A stretch of 64,000 bases of DNA from positions 125,556,920-125,620,919 of the forward strand of contig OY986438.1 in assembly GCA_963920525.1 (NCBI GenBank). Direction: 5' to 3'. This DNA is from Dichetophora obliterata. Taxonomy: Eukaryota; Arthropoda; Insecta; Diptera; Sciomyzidae. Below the pieces are notes generated by a model. The model was not told the origin of the DNA, searched no databases, and saw only the letters and a list, made by a program, of their open reading frames with translations. Both the position numbers and the translations under genes were made by a program. Shown piece by piece: positions 12,060 through 21,699 of this stretch (the stretch's first letter is position 1; every line of letters starts with the position of its first letter).

Positions 12060-13440
12060 TTCACACTACACTTGCTGCAAAGAAATCATGCAGCGAAGAC
12101 GAACAAAACATGATAGAGCAATAAAAAATAGATCATAGATATTGTTGATCTAAGATATCGTTGTCAGAGAGCTCACTGCAGTCAATGCAACGAAAGCTTG
12201 TTCACTGGCAATAGTTGATTTATATCAGAGAATGAATACAGTGCTGACGCGAACACTAGGTAAAAATGGGTCACGCATCATTTTTATCAGTGCTAGGAGG
12301 TTGCTGATTTCGAATTTGAAGTCAGAATAAAAATGGGTAATAGGGTTGCCACCTATTTTTTATTTTTACAAATGCGATACTGGTGCGAACATCAGGTAAA
12401 AATGAGTCGCTGAATCCGAATCCGTTGTCAGAATTTAAAAATTATGTAATTTTTTATAATAGGGTTGCCACCTAATGTTATGTATTTTTAAAAGTTTTAA
12501 ACATCATTTAAGAGTTTTAGGGGGTCGCTGATTTAGAATCTGAAGTCAGAATTTTAAAATTCAAGATGGTGGATAGGGTTGCCACCTCAATTTTTTGCAT
12601 TTTTATGAATTCGGGCTGGAAAAAAAAGGTACACCAAAACTGGATCGCTGAATGCGAATCCGTGGTCAGAATTTCAAAATTATAAAATTTTGAAATAATG
12701 CGGCTGCTGCCACCTAATAATATGTATTTTTAAGAGTTTTAAACATCATTTATCAGTGTTAGGGTGTCGTTGATATCGAATTTGAAGTCAGAATTTTAAA
12801 ATTCAAGATGGTGGATAGGGTTGACACCTTAATTTTTTGTATTTTTATAAATTCGGGGCTGGAAAAAAAAATGGTACACAAAAAATGGGTCGCTGAATCC
12901 AAAACCGTGATCAAAATTTCAAAACTATAAGATTTTGAAATAATAGAGTTGCTTTTACTTTTTAAAATAAAAATGAATTCGTAAAAATAAAAAAAATAAG
13001 GTGGCAGCCCTATCCACCATCTTGAATTTTAAAATTCTGACTTCAGATTCTAAATCAGTGACTCCCCAACACTGATAAATGATGTATGAATTCTTAAATA
13101 TACGTATTATTAGGTGGCAGCCCTATTATTTCAAAATTTTATAATTTTGGAATTCTGACCACGGATTCGGATTCAGCGATACATTTTTGGTGTACCATTT
13201 TTTTTGCCAGCCCCGAATTCATAAAACTACAAAAAATAAAGGTGGCAACCCTATCCACCATCTTAAATTTTAAAATTCTTACTTCAGATTCGATATCAGC
13301 GACCCCCTAACACTGATAAATGATGTTTAAAACTCTTAAAAATAGATATTATTAGGTGACAACACTATTATTTAAAAATGTTATAATTTTGAAATTCTAA
13401 CAACGGATTCGGATTCAGCGACCAATTTTTACCTAGTCAA
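12060..13440. repeat. Large palindromic foldback with about 240-bp subrepeats
   Basis: The left arm contains GGTCGCTGAATCCGAATCCG-type blocks at about 12408, 12648 and 12887 (period about 240 bp). The right arm contains the inverted block at about 13151 and 13394 (period about 243 bp). The centre is near 12960-12980. The outer part (CACTGGCAATAG and GACGCGAACACTAGG, 12210-12270) matches the inner arm of the foldback at 7115-8065, so both belong to one family. Arms built of tandem subrepeats are characteristic of Foldback elements. The right outer end appears truncated near 13440. Confidence 0.8.
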
Positions 13441-14079
13441 TCTTGAAAATCTTAAAGTTGGTGTTAAAAAAATGTCTAGTTAGGCGCTGACGACCGCTGA
13501 TTAAAATTATCAAAATGATTCAAATGATCCAAATGATCCAAATGATCTATTGCCATATATTGCTTTTTATTCTCATCCTACCCTTAATGATTCAATTTCA
13601 TTGCTTGTGGTGTTGACGAACAAAAACACGTCGTGCATAAATTGCCGAGAGAGAAAGTGTGTATTGCTTGTCGTTGTAGGCTTTCATTTGGTGTTGAGCA
13701 AATCAAACTCTTAAGTGTTATTATATGACAGTTAACTGTGAGCATGCAATAAATCACAGTGTGTATACGTTCAAAGAGATGCACCGACGCAGGGCTTTAA
13801 TGTGTATGCCGCATGCAAAGTGTACGTTAAACTGTCTTACGATTCTAGGGTTAAGGCTACTAGTCATTTTCTGTCCGGGGCAAATGGTCGAGAAGGTGGA
13901 ACGGCATCACGATGGAATAAAAATTTGTATCTTCTTAATTTGTATTGCATTTTTTATTTTATTATTAAAAAATAGCTTTAATTGAACACTTATTAAACTT
14001 TAATTGGATAATAAATACATATAAAATAAAATTTTTATATTATTCAGAAGCTTAATTGAATGATTTATGTTAAATGGAA

Positions 14080-14460
14080 CTATCTTGGTCTAATCCTACC
14101 AACAAGTCTTGAGCCATATCTCAGTTTTTTTAAATGGGAAAAATTTGTATACCAATTTCGGTCAAGTTTTTACTGCAAAGTCTCTACCCACATTATTATT
14201 CCAAGAGGATCAGCCAGTATTCGACCAGGTCTTCATTTTTGAAATGGTCAAGTTCTGGTCCAGTCCTGGTTCAGTCCTGGTCCATTAGTATTTGATTGCA
14301 CTGGCAAACAATTTTTGAACAGTCTAGGTTCGAAATTAAGTGCCCAGTCTCAACCCTTCTTATACCTCCAAGGCTAAGCCAGTCTTCAGCCATGTCTGGG
14401 TATTATTCTTGGGCCACAGTTATGCACTCTTGGCGCAAGACTGAGCGAGGCTTGGGCCCA
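14080..14460. repeat. Diverged relatives of the 51-bp repeat
   Basis: Segments such as CCAGTCTCAACCC followed by TTATACCTCCAAGGCT resemble the 51-bp units at 11427-11600 in the same orientation, and GGTCCAGTCCTGGTTCAGTC recurs locally. Periodicity is poor, so this may be a decayed array. Confidence 0.5.
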
Positions 14461-14660
14461 TCGTTTTTTCCTACATTGGTGTTTGTTTTTTTCCTTTTAA
14501 AAGTGATCAACAAAGTTACGTGTAATTTTTGATTTAAAAAAGAGTATGCAGAAATTGTTTTTAAGAGGTATTCTTTATTTTTAAACCCATAATGGCAAAC
14601 TTTCTTTTCTCCAGACAAAGATTTCCAATCTACCAACCAAACTTCGGCCTAGTCAAAGAT

Positions 14661-17400
14661 AAGTTTTTATTTATTTATTTATTTTTTTTATTTATTTTGA
14701 CAAAGTTTTTACAATTTATACAAGCCACAGAGAATAATTAAACTTAAAATGAACAGTATTGCATGTCTGTAGCTATGAGGGCTAGTGTCGACATGCTATC
14801 CAATAGTAAGAACAACTGAAAAGAAATTGATATGAAAACTTAAAGCAATAGCAAAAACTCGGGATCAGCGAGATCGTCACACCCGACACTCCATAAGGGA
14901 ATGCCCTGCAGATGAGATATAAATATTTAAAATATGATAAAAGTATAAATGAGTGAAACATGAGTAAAATTTTATAAGCTTATTAATTAATTAAGTGGGG
15001 AACAATTTTATATAGAAGAATAATTATATAATATAATAATTTGCTCAGTATTCAAGAGTTAACAATAAACAATTCATCAATTCTAAGAAAATCCAAATTC
15101 GCAATCCATGATTTGATTGATTTGGTTAAGATATGGTTAACCTCAATATTTATAATATTATGTGGCAAGTTATTAAAAACTCGCGGCGCCACAGAGTCAT
15201 AAAAGTGACAAAAAAGCATAATTGAGTTTCTGGGGATGTCTACTAAGTTATCGCTATTTATCCGAAGTCTGGAATGCGGGCAATTTCTAGTCACCAAATG
15301 TTTGTACTGTTTAACAAAAAACTTCATAACTTTATAGCAATATAAATGCTTAGTCGGCATAATATTAAGTTCCTTAAGAAGAGGTCAACTACTATGAGTA
15401 CGATTTTTTCCACGAATTTTTCTAATGATTTGTTTTCGAGCTAAAAGAGTTGGCCTAATTTTGTTGGTATGGGTGCCACCCCAACAAGTTAATCCATACT
15501 ACAGTTTTGATTGGCAAATGCCATAATAAATTGCTTTTAGTAGTTTACGAGTGCAAAAGGATTTTAGACAAAACATACTGCGATTAACAAATAATATATA
15601 TTTTTTGATAGCACAAGTATGTTCAAGCCAATTCATCCTACTATCAATTATGATTCCTAGATATTTAAAGGAGCTAACACTTTCAATTACAAAACAGTTT
15701 CTATCACATTCAATATCACGACAAAAAGTAATTGCAATTTTATTTCTTTTACAATTTTTACAATAACACAAATATTTTTTACATTTGCCACAATGGTAAT
15801 GCATTTGATTAAAATTTATATCCTTACCACTAGGACTAAAATACATCAGTTTTGTTTTATCACTGATAGCCAGTTTGTGATGGAGAAACCATATTCTCTT
15901 GTTTTGAATATATCTCAGCGCTGAGATTAAACAGGGAAGCACTAATAAAAGTAAAACCCATATCATCAGCAAACGCCATAAGGGACATTTTGTCATGCGC
16001 TTTCAACAACGAGTTGATGTAGATTAAGAAATGAATTGGGCCCAATACAGATCCTTGTGAAACACCTAAGTTAATATTTTTAGTTGAGCTTAAAAAAGAA
16101 CACATCTTGACCTTTTGTGTTCGAGAATTCAAATAAGACTTGAACCAATCAAACATAAAGCCCCTGAAACCGCATTTAAATAGTTTAGGTAGTAATATCT
16201 TATGGTCGACCGTATCAAACGCCTTTGCAAAATCGACGAAAAAAACTGCAATGAACTTTTTCTGGTTTCAACCATTATAAATATTTGAACAAACATTTAA
16301 CAACGCCTCTTCAGTAGACAGGCTTTTCCGAAAACCATACTGGCATTCGCTAAAAAATTTAAATTTCCCAAGGAAGCTAAGCATGCGAGATTTTGCACCT
16401 TTTTAAAAAATTTTGCTAAAAACAGGTAGAAGCGAAATCGGTCTGTAGTTATGAAGCAACGTTCTGTCACCCTTTTTAACAACATAATAACTTCAGCAGC
16501 TTTTAAATTAACCGGAAAATTACTATCATAAATACTTTTATTAAATAATAAAGCCAAAATATCAGCAATGTTAAAAGCAATATTTTTTATAAGGTTGCTT
16601 GAAAATGTATTTTCAGCCGCAGAAAAGGAACCTTTCACTGACCTGATAATTCGAAACACCTCAAAAGACGAGAATGGCGTTAAAACAAAGCATTGGTCAA
16701 TGACAATATCAGTACAGGAGCAATTACAAACTGATTGGTCGGAAATATTTTGGTTTGCAACATTTTCACCCACAGAAACAAAAAACTTATTAAATTGCTT
16801 AGCTATATTTTGCTTATCCGAAATGTTTTCTCCATTTACAACAATTCTGTTAACATAGGTGTCACTCGAAGATGATCTTCCTATAATTTCATTAACAAGT
16901 TTCCATTCCTTGCGTGAATTGCCCAAAGCGTTGTTGAAAGAATATTGGTAATATGTTGTTTTGGCAGCCGAAACTTCTCTAGTCACTTCCTTACAGAGTA
17001 CTCTGTAAGCTTGTCTTAAATCAACACAATGACGATTTCTTTTCAACTTTTTGAATAAGGAGTTTTTTTAATTAATTTTAGCTACTAAATCATTTGTAAT
17101 CCAAGGCTTCAATTTTTTTAGTTTACTTTGTTTGCGCCTTAACTCAGTGCAGGTATTGACAATATCTGTAAGAAGTGTTGAGAAGATATTAAAAGCAATT
17201 GAGACATCAGACTCAGAATATACTTCATTCCATGACTCAAAACGTAGTAAGTTATTAAGAATTGTATAATTAGTATGCTTCCGCACTGACGATTCATAAA
17301 AGTTAGTTTGATAACCTGAGTCTACATTTAATATATTGAGACAAGTCATGCAGTGATCAGTTATGTCCAATTCTGCAATAGCACTAAAACACTTACTAAT
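14661..17400 (-). pseudogene. 5'-truncated LINE (non-LTR retrotransposon), broken
   Basis: Read on the minus strand, the parts occur in LINE order. At 17370-17068 is the endonuclease-RT linker with KLKKLKPWITNDLVAKI. At 17046-16480 is the early RT. Near 16200-16240, in another frame, is FAKAFDTVDHKIL (RT motif A). At 16156-15860 are GVSQGSVLGPIHFL and AFADDMG (motif C). At 15860-15499 is the thumb, with SSFKYLGIIIDSRMNW. At 15360-15052 is a C-terminal segment with SVAPRVFNNLP. The element ends at a TTTA-rich 3' tail near 14661-14700. Frames change several times, stops intervene, and the endonuclease is missing. It lies opposite to the receptor gene within its intron 8. Confidence 0.88.
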
Positions 17401-17606
17401 GTTAATTGCTATCAGTTAGTTTACGAAATTTGAAAAAGTCTCTTGTTTTTGGAATGATCCCAAAAAATATATTTTGATTGTGTCAAAAATTTTTAAGAAA
17501 AGCATAAATAACAATGATAGCTTTTATCGGCCTCACTCTTTAGTTGAATAGTGATTTATATCAAATCAAATTCTTTGTAAAACATTGTGTTTTTTTTCGT
17601 CCACAG

Positions 17607-18234
17607 CCCATTATTGTTGACCTTGTAAAGAACTTTCGTGTCTTTAGCTTCGATGAAATGCGTGAACAAGCTAAAAGCGAAAATATGGGCTTCGTTTTGG
17701 AACGTTTAATGTTTGGTAACTGCATTTTAAAAAATTTCATTCGTGTATAATTTTTTAACCTCCCTCTCAACTGCAGGACATTTTGGCAATGGCGACTTTA
17801 TAACGCCACAGGCACTCGATCGTCTCAAACTCATGGTGGATGATATCTATTTTCAATTTACTGTGGGGATAGTGCCGCGACTTTGGCCATTATTGGCCAA
17901 GTTCAACAGCCTGATCTACACTTGCCATTCTTCAGGTTTTAGCAAGTATTGGGAATGGAAGGTTACAGCGGATTATATGAATGAAAACGAACAACAACGC
18001 GTGGAGACATCGATGAAGACAAACTTCGATACGGGGCCAGTTGAACTAGGAATGGCCAACTTTGCTGGTCTTATCCTTGTGTGGCTAGTTGGAACAGCGG
18101 TTAGCATTTTAGCTTTTATTCTGGAAATATGGTACTTTCATAAATGGCAGATTAAGAACGTAAAGCCACGAAACATAAAAATTACGGAATGGCCAAACGA
18201 CGAGAGTGACGCTAAATTGACGCAAATTTATTGA
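17607..18234 (+). CDS. Ionotropic receptor (IR), exons 9-10 (C-terminus)
   Basis: Exon 9 (17607-17715) and exon 10 (17777-18234) encode residues 505-692 of the receptor begun at 3696. They supply most of the second ligand-binding half (S2), including ENMGFVLERLMFGHFGNGDF, DDIYFQFTVGIVPRLWPLL and FSKYWEWKV. The third membrane segment M3 follows (about 635-660, ANFAGLILVWLVGTAVSILA), then a cytoplasmic tail of about 30 residues ending KLTQIY and TGA at 18232-18234. Intron 9 is 61 nt. The phase match to exon 8 across the 11.9-kb intron (phase 0) and the family-typical order make them one gene. The stop lies 122 nt from the end of an antisense dynein exon, so the 3' UTR may overlap that exon. Confidence 0.93.
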
Positions 18235-18253
18235 GAACAAAGGTGCAAGAGTA

Positions 18254-18292
18254 ATTAAATAACAGCTTTAATTGATTTATTTTATTATTAAA
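18254..18292 (+). promoter_or_regulatory. Candidate polyadenylation signals of the IR gene
   Basis: ATTAAA occurs at 18254-18259 and again at 18287-18292, 20 and 53 nt past the stop codon, in a T-rich context. Use of either would end the transcript before the antisense dynein exon at 18357. Such hexamers are common in AT-rich DNA, so this is only a candidate. Confidence 0.35.
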
Positions 18293-18356
18293 CTTGAGTA
18301 GTCCAACTTTATGGCGTGGGCAATAAAATAAATGACATACATAAATGCTTACTCAC

Positions 18357-18527
18357 CTGATAGGCTGTCGTCTTGCCACCCATTGTAGCGCCCACTATCA
18401 TTAAACCATGACGTACTAGCAACATTTCATATATCTGTAAAATTTTCTCCATGAACCATGGAGTCGCTTGCAGATTCCTTTGTTTAAGATTTACTTTTAA
18501 CCATTTTACAATATCTTCGGGCGTGGG
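18357..18527 (-). CDS. Axonemal dynein heavy chain exon: AAA2 Walker A
   Basis: A 57-codon phase-0 exon lies between an acceptor (TTTACAG at 18534-18528) and a donor (GTGAGT from 18356 downward). It encodes the end of AAA1 and the start of AAA2: ATPWFMEKILQIYEMLLVRH, then the nucleotide-binding loop GATMGGKT followed by TAYQ. Axonemal dynein heavy chains are motor subunits of ciliary and sperm flagellar inner arms; the closest remembered family pattern is DNAH3/DNAH12 (PWF-IGKI-IQIYEMMLVRHG). The next exon, expected to carry AAA2 Walker B, is not seen anywhere down to position 1, so the following intron exceeds 18.3 kb and contains the IR gene on the other strand. Confidence 0.93.
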
Positions 18528-18689
18528 CTGTAAAGTGAATAAAATAAGTGATGGTAAAATAAGTACTGGTACCATGAAAGGGGAGTGAAATGGTTAGCTT
18601 TATTTTATTAGTAATACTTTAAAATAAACTGCAAAATTCACTAATTGCTGTTAAAATCATGGATAAATGTTGTACAAGCTTAAACTCAC

Positions 18690-18877
18690 CGTAGGTAAGT
18701 CGGTGCCCGGAAAGAGATCCTTGTAAATACCAATAAAAAGGGAAACATCTTGCTCCAAGAATTTAGGCAAATTTACATCGACGATGGCACGCAACACAAT
18801 CTGTGCCTCAGGCAGTGAGCTATAATTACGTCGCAAGGAAGCAGATGCCAGTAGCACAGATTTCACAGCACGCATAC
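18690..18877 (-). CDS. Axonemal dynein heavy chain exon: AAA1-AAA2 linker region
   Basis: A 188-nt exon reads from an acceptor TTTCTTTAG (18886-18878) to a donor GTGAGT from 18689 downward. With one base from the previous exon it encodes GMRAVKSVLLASASLRRNY, VLRAIVDVNLPKFLEQDV and FIGIYKDLFPGTDLPT, all conserved dynein heavy chain blocks after the AAA1 sensor region. A 162-nt intron joins it to the next exon in phase 0; a 14.8-kb intron precedes it. Confidence 0.94.
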
Positions 18878-19662
18878 CTAAAGAAATAAAGAAAAAATGT
18901 TTTGATGTTGGTGTAATTAAAATATTTTAGATAATAAAAACGGAAGAAAAATATATTGTAAAGAATATATAAATTTGTGGTATTCAATAAAAAATATGCA
19001 TTCTTAGAGTGATTACCGTGCAAAAAATCGCTTACCAATTTTACTAACACTAATAAAAAATTTAAACTTAAACCAATTCAATGAAATAAAGTTCCCCGCT
19101 CTCATTACTTTGAAAAAGACAACTACAATTTTTTTATTTTTGATAAAGTAGTCTTTCACTTTGTTGTGAAGAAAAAAAAATTTTCCTGTGTTTTGAGAAA
19201 AGTGAACAAAAAATTTGTAAAAAAATTTGTAAAACAACGAAAAGTATTAACTAATAAAACGCCAATAAGTGGTAAAAAAACATCGGTTTGAAACCATTTA
19301 AAAGCTCCTCACCCGTCTAGTGAACAATTCTCGGGCAGGTGTGCAACTGTAAAAATAGTTACCTAAAATTCACTCAAGAAGGTATTTTCATCAAACGAGT
19401 TTTTCATTGCAAGTTGGTGAGCCCAGAACGGACGAGTCGTTCGCAAGCAGAATGCATAAGTTAGACCATCATCATGTAGAGTTAAAAAAACTTAATTTTT
19501 TACTTTGACATCTAATAGATTGTTGTGCAATCTTATGTTTCAACTTTCCATATGAAAATATATGTATTATGATTCTGTAGATTTATTTTAATGGAAATTT
19601 GCTTACTTGAATTCCATGTTAAAATAAAACTTTTAATTATGTGTAATTGAAAAAAAATAATA

Positions 19663-20395
19663 AATTAAAGTTTTTTCCTAAATGACCTTGTTATTTATTA
19701 TTTTGATTTTATATGATTTAAATACAAATTCTAAATGTTTGATAGTTTAAATCATACTTGATTTTCAATACAAATTCTAGTTGTTTTTGATAGTTTAAAA
19801 TCGTTTATTGAGCTTAAGGTCAAAGTTAGAACAATTAATTGTTCTAACGGATCTTTCCAAAGAAACAACAACAACAACAAAGTTTTTTTCAATATGAAAA
19901 GGAAAAAATCACTAGCTGATTTTATTGCAATTTCGGCCGTGCTAAAGGCTTCATCAGAAATCTTTGTGATACCCGTGCAAGCGCGCACTAACGCACTGCA
20001 CCACAGAGGCGATGAGATTTGAAGTGTCAATTTCTCAGTTTTTCTCAAATTTCATATATTCACATTTGTTGTTGTATTTTTGCTTTACTTTAGTCTTTAT
20101 GCTTATGTTATTATTTATAAAACATGCTTATAATATGTCAGCTAGTGATTTTTTCCTTTTCATATTGAAAAAAACTTTGTTATTGTTGTTGTTTTTTTGG
20201 AAAGATTCGTTGGAACAATTAATTGTTCTAACTTTGACCTTAAGCTCAATAAACGATTTTAAACTATCAAACAACTAGAATTTGTATTTAAAATCAAGTA
20301 GGATTTAAACTATCAAATATTTAGAATTTGTATTTAAATCATATACAATCAACATAATAAATAACAACGTCACTTAGGAAAAAACTTTAATCAAA
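19663..20395. mobile_element. Long inverted-repeat element (about 255-bp arms)
   Basis: Arms at about 19665-19920 and 20140-20395 are reverse complements: ATTAAAGTTTTTTCCTAAAT at the left end mirrors TTAGGAAAAAACTTTAAT at the right. Inside each arm are TGATAGTTTAAA, AATTAATTGTTCTAAC and a CAACAACAACAACAA or GTTGTTGTTG stretch. A related, shorter palindrome lies at about 50840-51093. No transposase is present. The middle (19920-20140) is more GC-rich and of unknown origin. No target duplication was resolved. Confidence 0.78.
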
Positions 20396-20399
20396 TGGT

Positions 20400-21190
20400 A
20401 GAGCACGACCAAACAAAAAAAGCTGAAAACAAATCAGCAAAAATCTTAAAACAACTTCAGTAAACATGCTTTGTTAGTGGGAGACTTGAAGCAGGCTGTT
20501 AGAATAAATTTTAAAATTTAAAAAAATTTAAAAGCTTGAATCTGGAAATGCTTTTTTGAGTTTTTATTTCTTTACTTTGGCAATGAGCAGGAGAGTACGA
20601 TATTCACCAACCTAATGACGCACAGTGGGGTCGGGTCATCCCATGATAGATGGTATGAATTCAATTATGAGACGGAGGAAACTTTTGACATTTTTTTTTT
20701 TTAGTTACAATGGGTCCAAATAAGAAAAAAACAACAATTAGTTATAATATCCTTAGTGGTTTTTTTTAATTAAAAACAAATTTTTCAGACCTACAAATAT
20801 GATAAATTTTCTTTTGAATTTTTTTTTAATAACTTTTATTCACTGCCGCTTGTTAAGTCTCTCTCATTTGTGTCAAAAAATTGACATCACTACTTTCACC
20901 TATATTTTCATCATTGTCTTCATCGGATTTTTCCATATCTTCAGCGTTGTATTCATTTGTTGGTTGTACAAGCAAATTAACAGCCGTTTGTAGCAATTTT
21001 TGCGGTGTGGCAATTTCCTTTTGCTTGAAATGATTGGGTCTTAAGTTATTAAGAACCTATTTAAAATATCCTCAAGGGTTTTTCTCTGCTTATTTTTCTT
21101 GAAAAATATATTTCATATATATCATATTTATTTGATATTAATTAGTACAATAAGATACAGGAGATCTTTTAACAGTACAACAGAATTATA
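20400..21190. other. Intronic stretch without recognised gene
   Basis: AT-rich, with long A and T runs. No similarity was recognised and no inverted ends were found. Confidence 0.35.
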
Positions 21191-21197
21191 TGCATAA

Positions 21198-21674
21198 TCA
21201 ACAGTTAAAATGCTCTCTGAAAAATTTTAAGTCCTTATTTCTTGCTTCTTGCGCCTCTTCAAAAAGTTGACCAATCGGCAATAAAGCATATTTTATGAGT
21301 TCAGGGCCATGAATGAATATTTTATGCACAGTTGGTGGCATATTATACCATGAGTATTTTTGTACAAAATACCTTTTGATGCTTCAATGTGACCTTCAGC
21401 ACGCAAAATTAATTTTTGTGACATACGCTAAAGCTGATAATGTAGTTGAAACTCTTAACTCTTTACATTTCGCTCTTTTAGTTCTCTCGCAGGGATCTTC
21501 AAAGGACAGTTCCTTTCGCCCGCGTTTCTTAGCATTAGAAATGGAGAATGCTATTGATGAAGCCAACCAATCGCGATTTGAATTAAGAAATCTTTCTTCA
21601 GTTCCATGTGCCCTTGTCCACCGCATCTTAAATGCGGAAATAAACTGATTAATTATTTCATCAAAATCATTCAT
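21198..21674 (-). pseudogene. Broken ORF of an unclassified element-like protein
   Basis: The minus strand encodes two adjoining segments in different frames. The first (21674 to about 21398) includes SIAFSISNAKKRGRKELSFE and ELRVSTTLSALAY. The second (about 21340 to 21198) includes TVHKIFIHGPELIKYALLPI followed by GQLFEEAQEARNKDLKFFRE. From memory, a tract of the form HGxxxIKxxxLPIGQLSEEAQEARNKD recurs in uncharacterised, probably element-derived proteins of several arthropods. Its function is unknown, and a frameshift near 21398 marks this copy as decayed. The naming rests on recall, not a search. Confidence 0.55.
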
Positions 21675-21699
21675 TTATCCCTCCGCAGGACGAATTCGA

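Larger units (their letters stand above)
5694..17606 (+). other. 11.9-kb intron 8 of the IR gene
   Basis: It opens with GTAAGTA right after codon 504 and closes with a pyrimidine-rich CCACAG before exon 9, and it lies in phase 0. All other introns of the gene are under 100 nt. The excess is explained by elements inserted here: a foldback with 10-bp target duplication, a 106-bp hairpin, 51-bp tandem repeats, a second larger foldback and a LINE whose 5' end stops about 200 bp before exon 9. Confidence 0.85.

Noticed and set aside
17743..18234. 163-residue plus-strand protein as its own gene
   Set aside because: It is the last IR exon preceded by intron sequence; there is no separate start signal.
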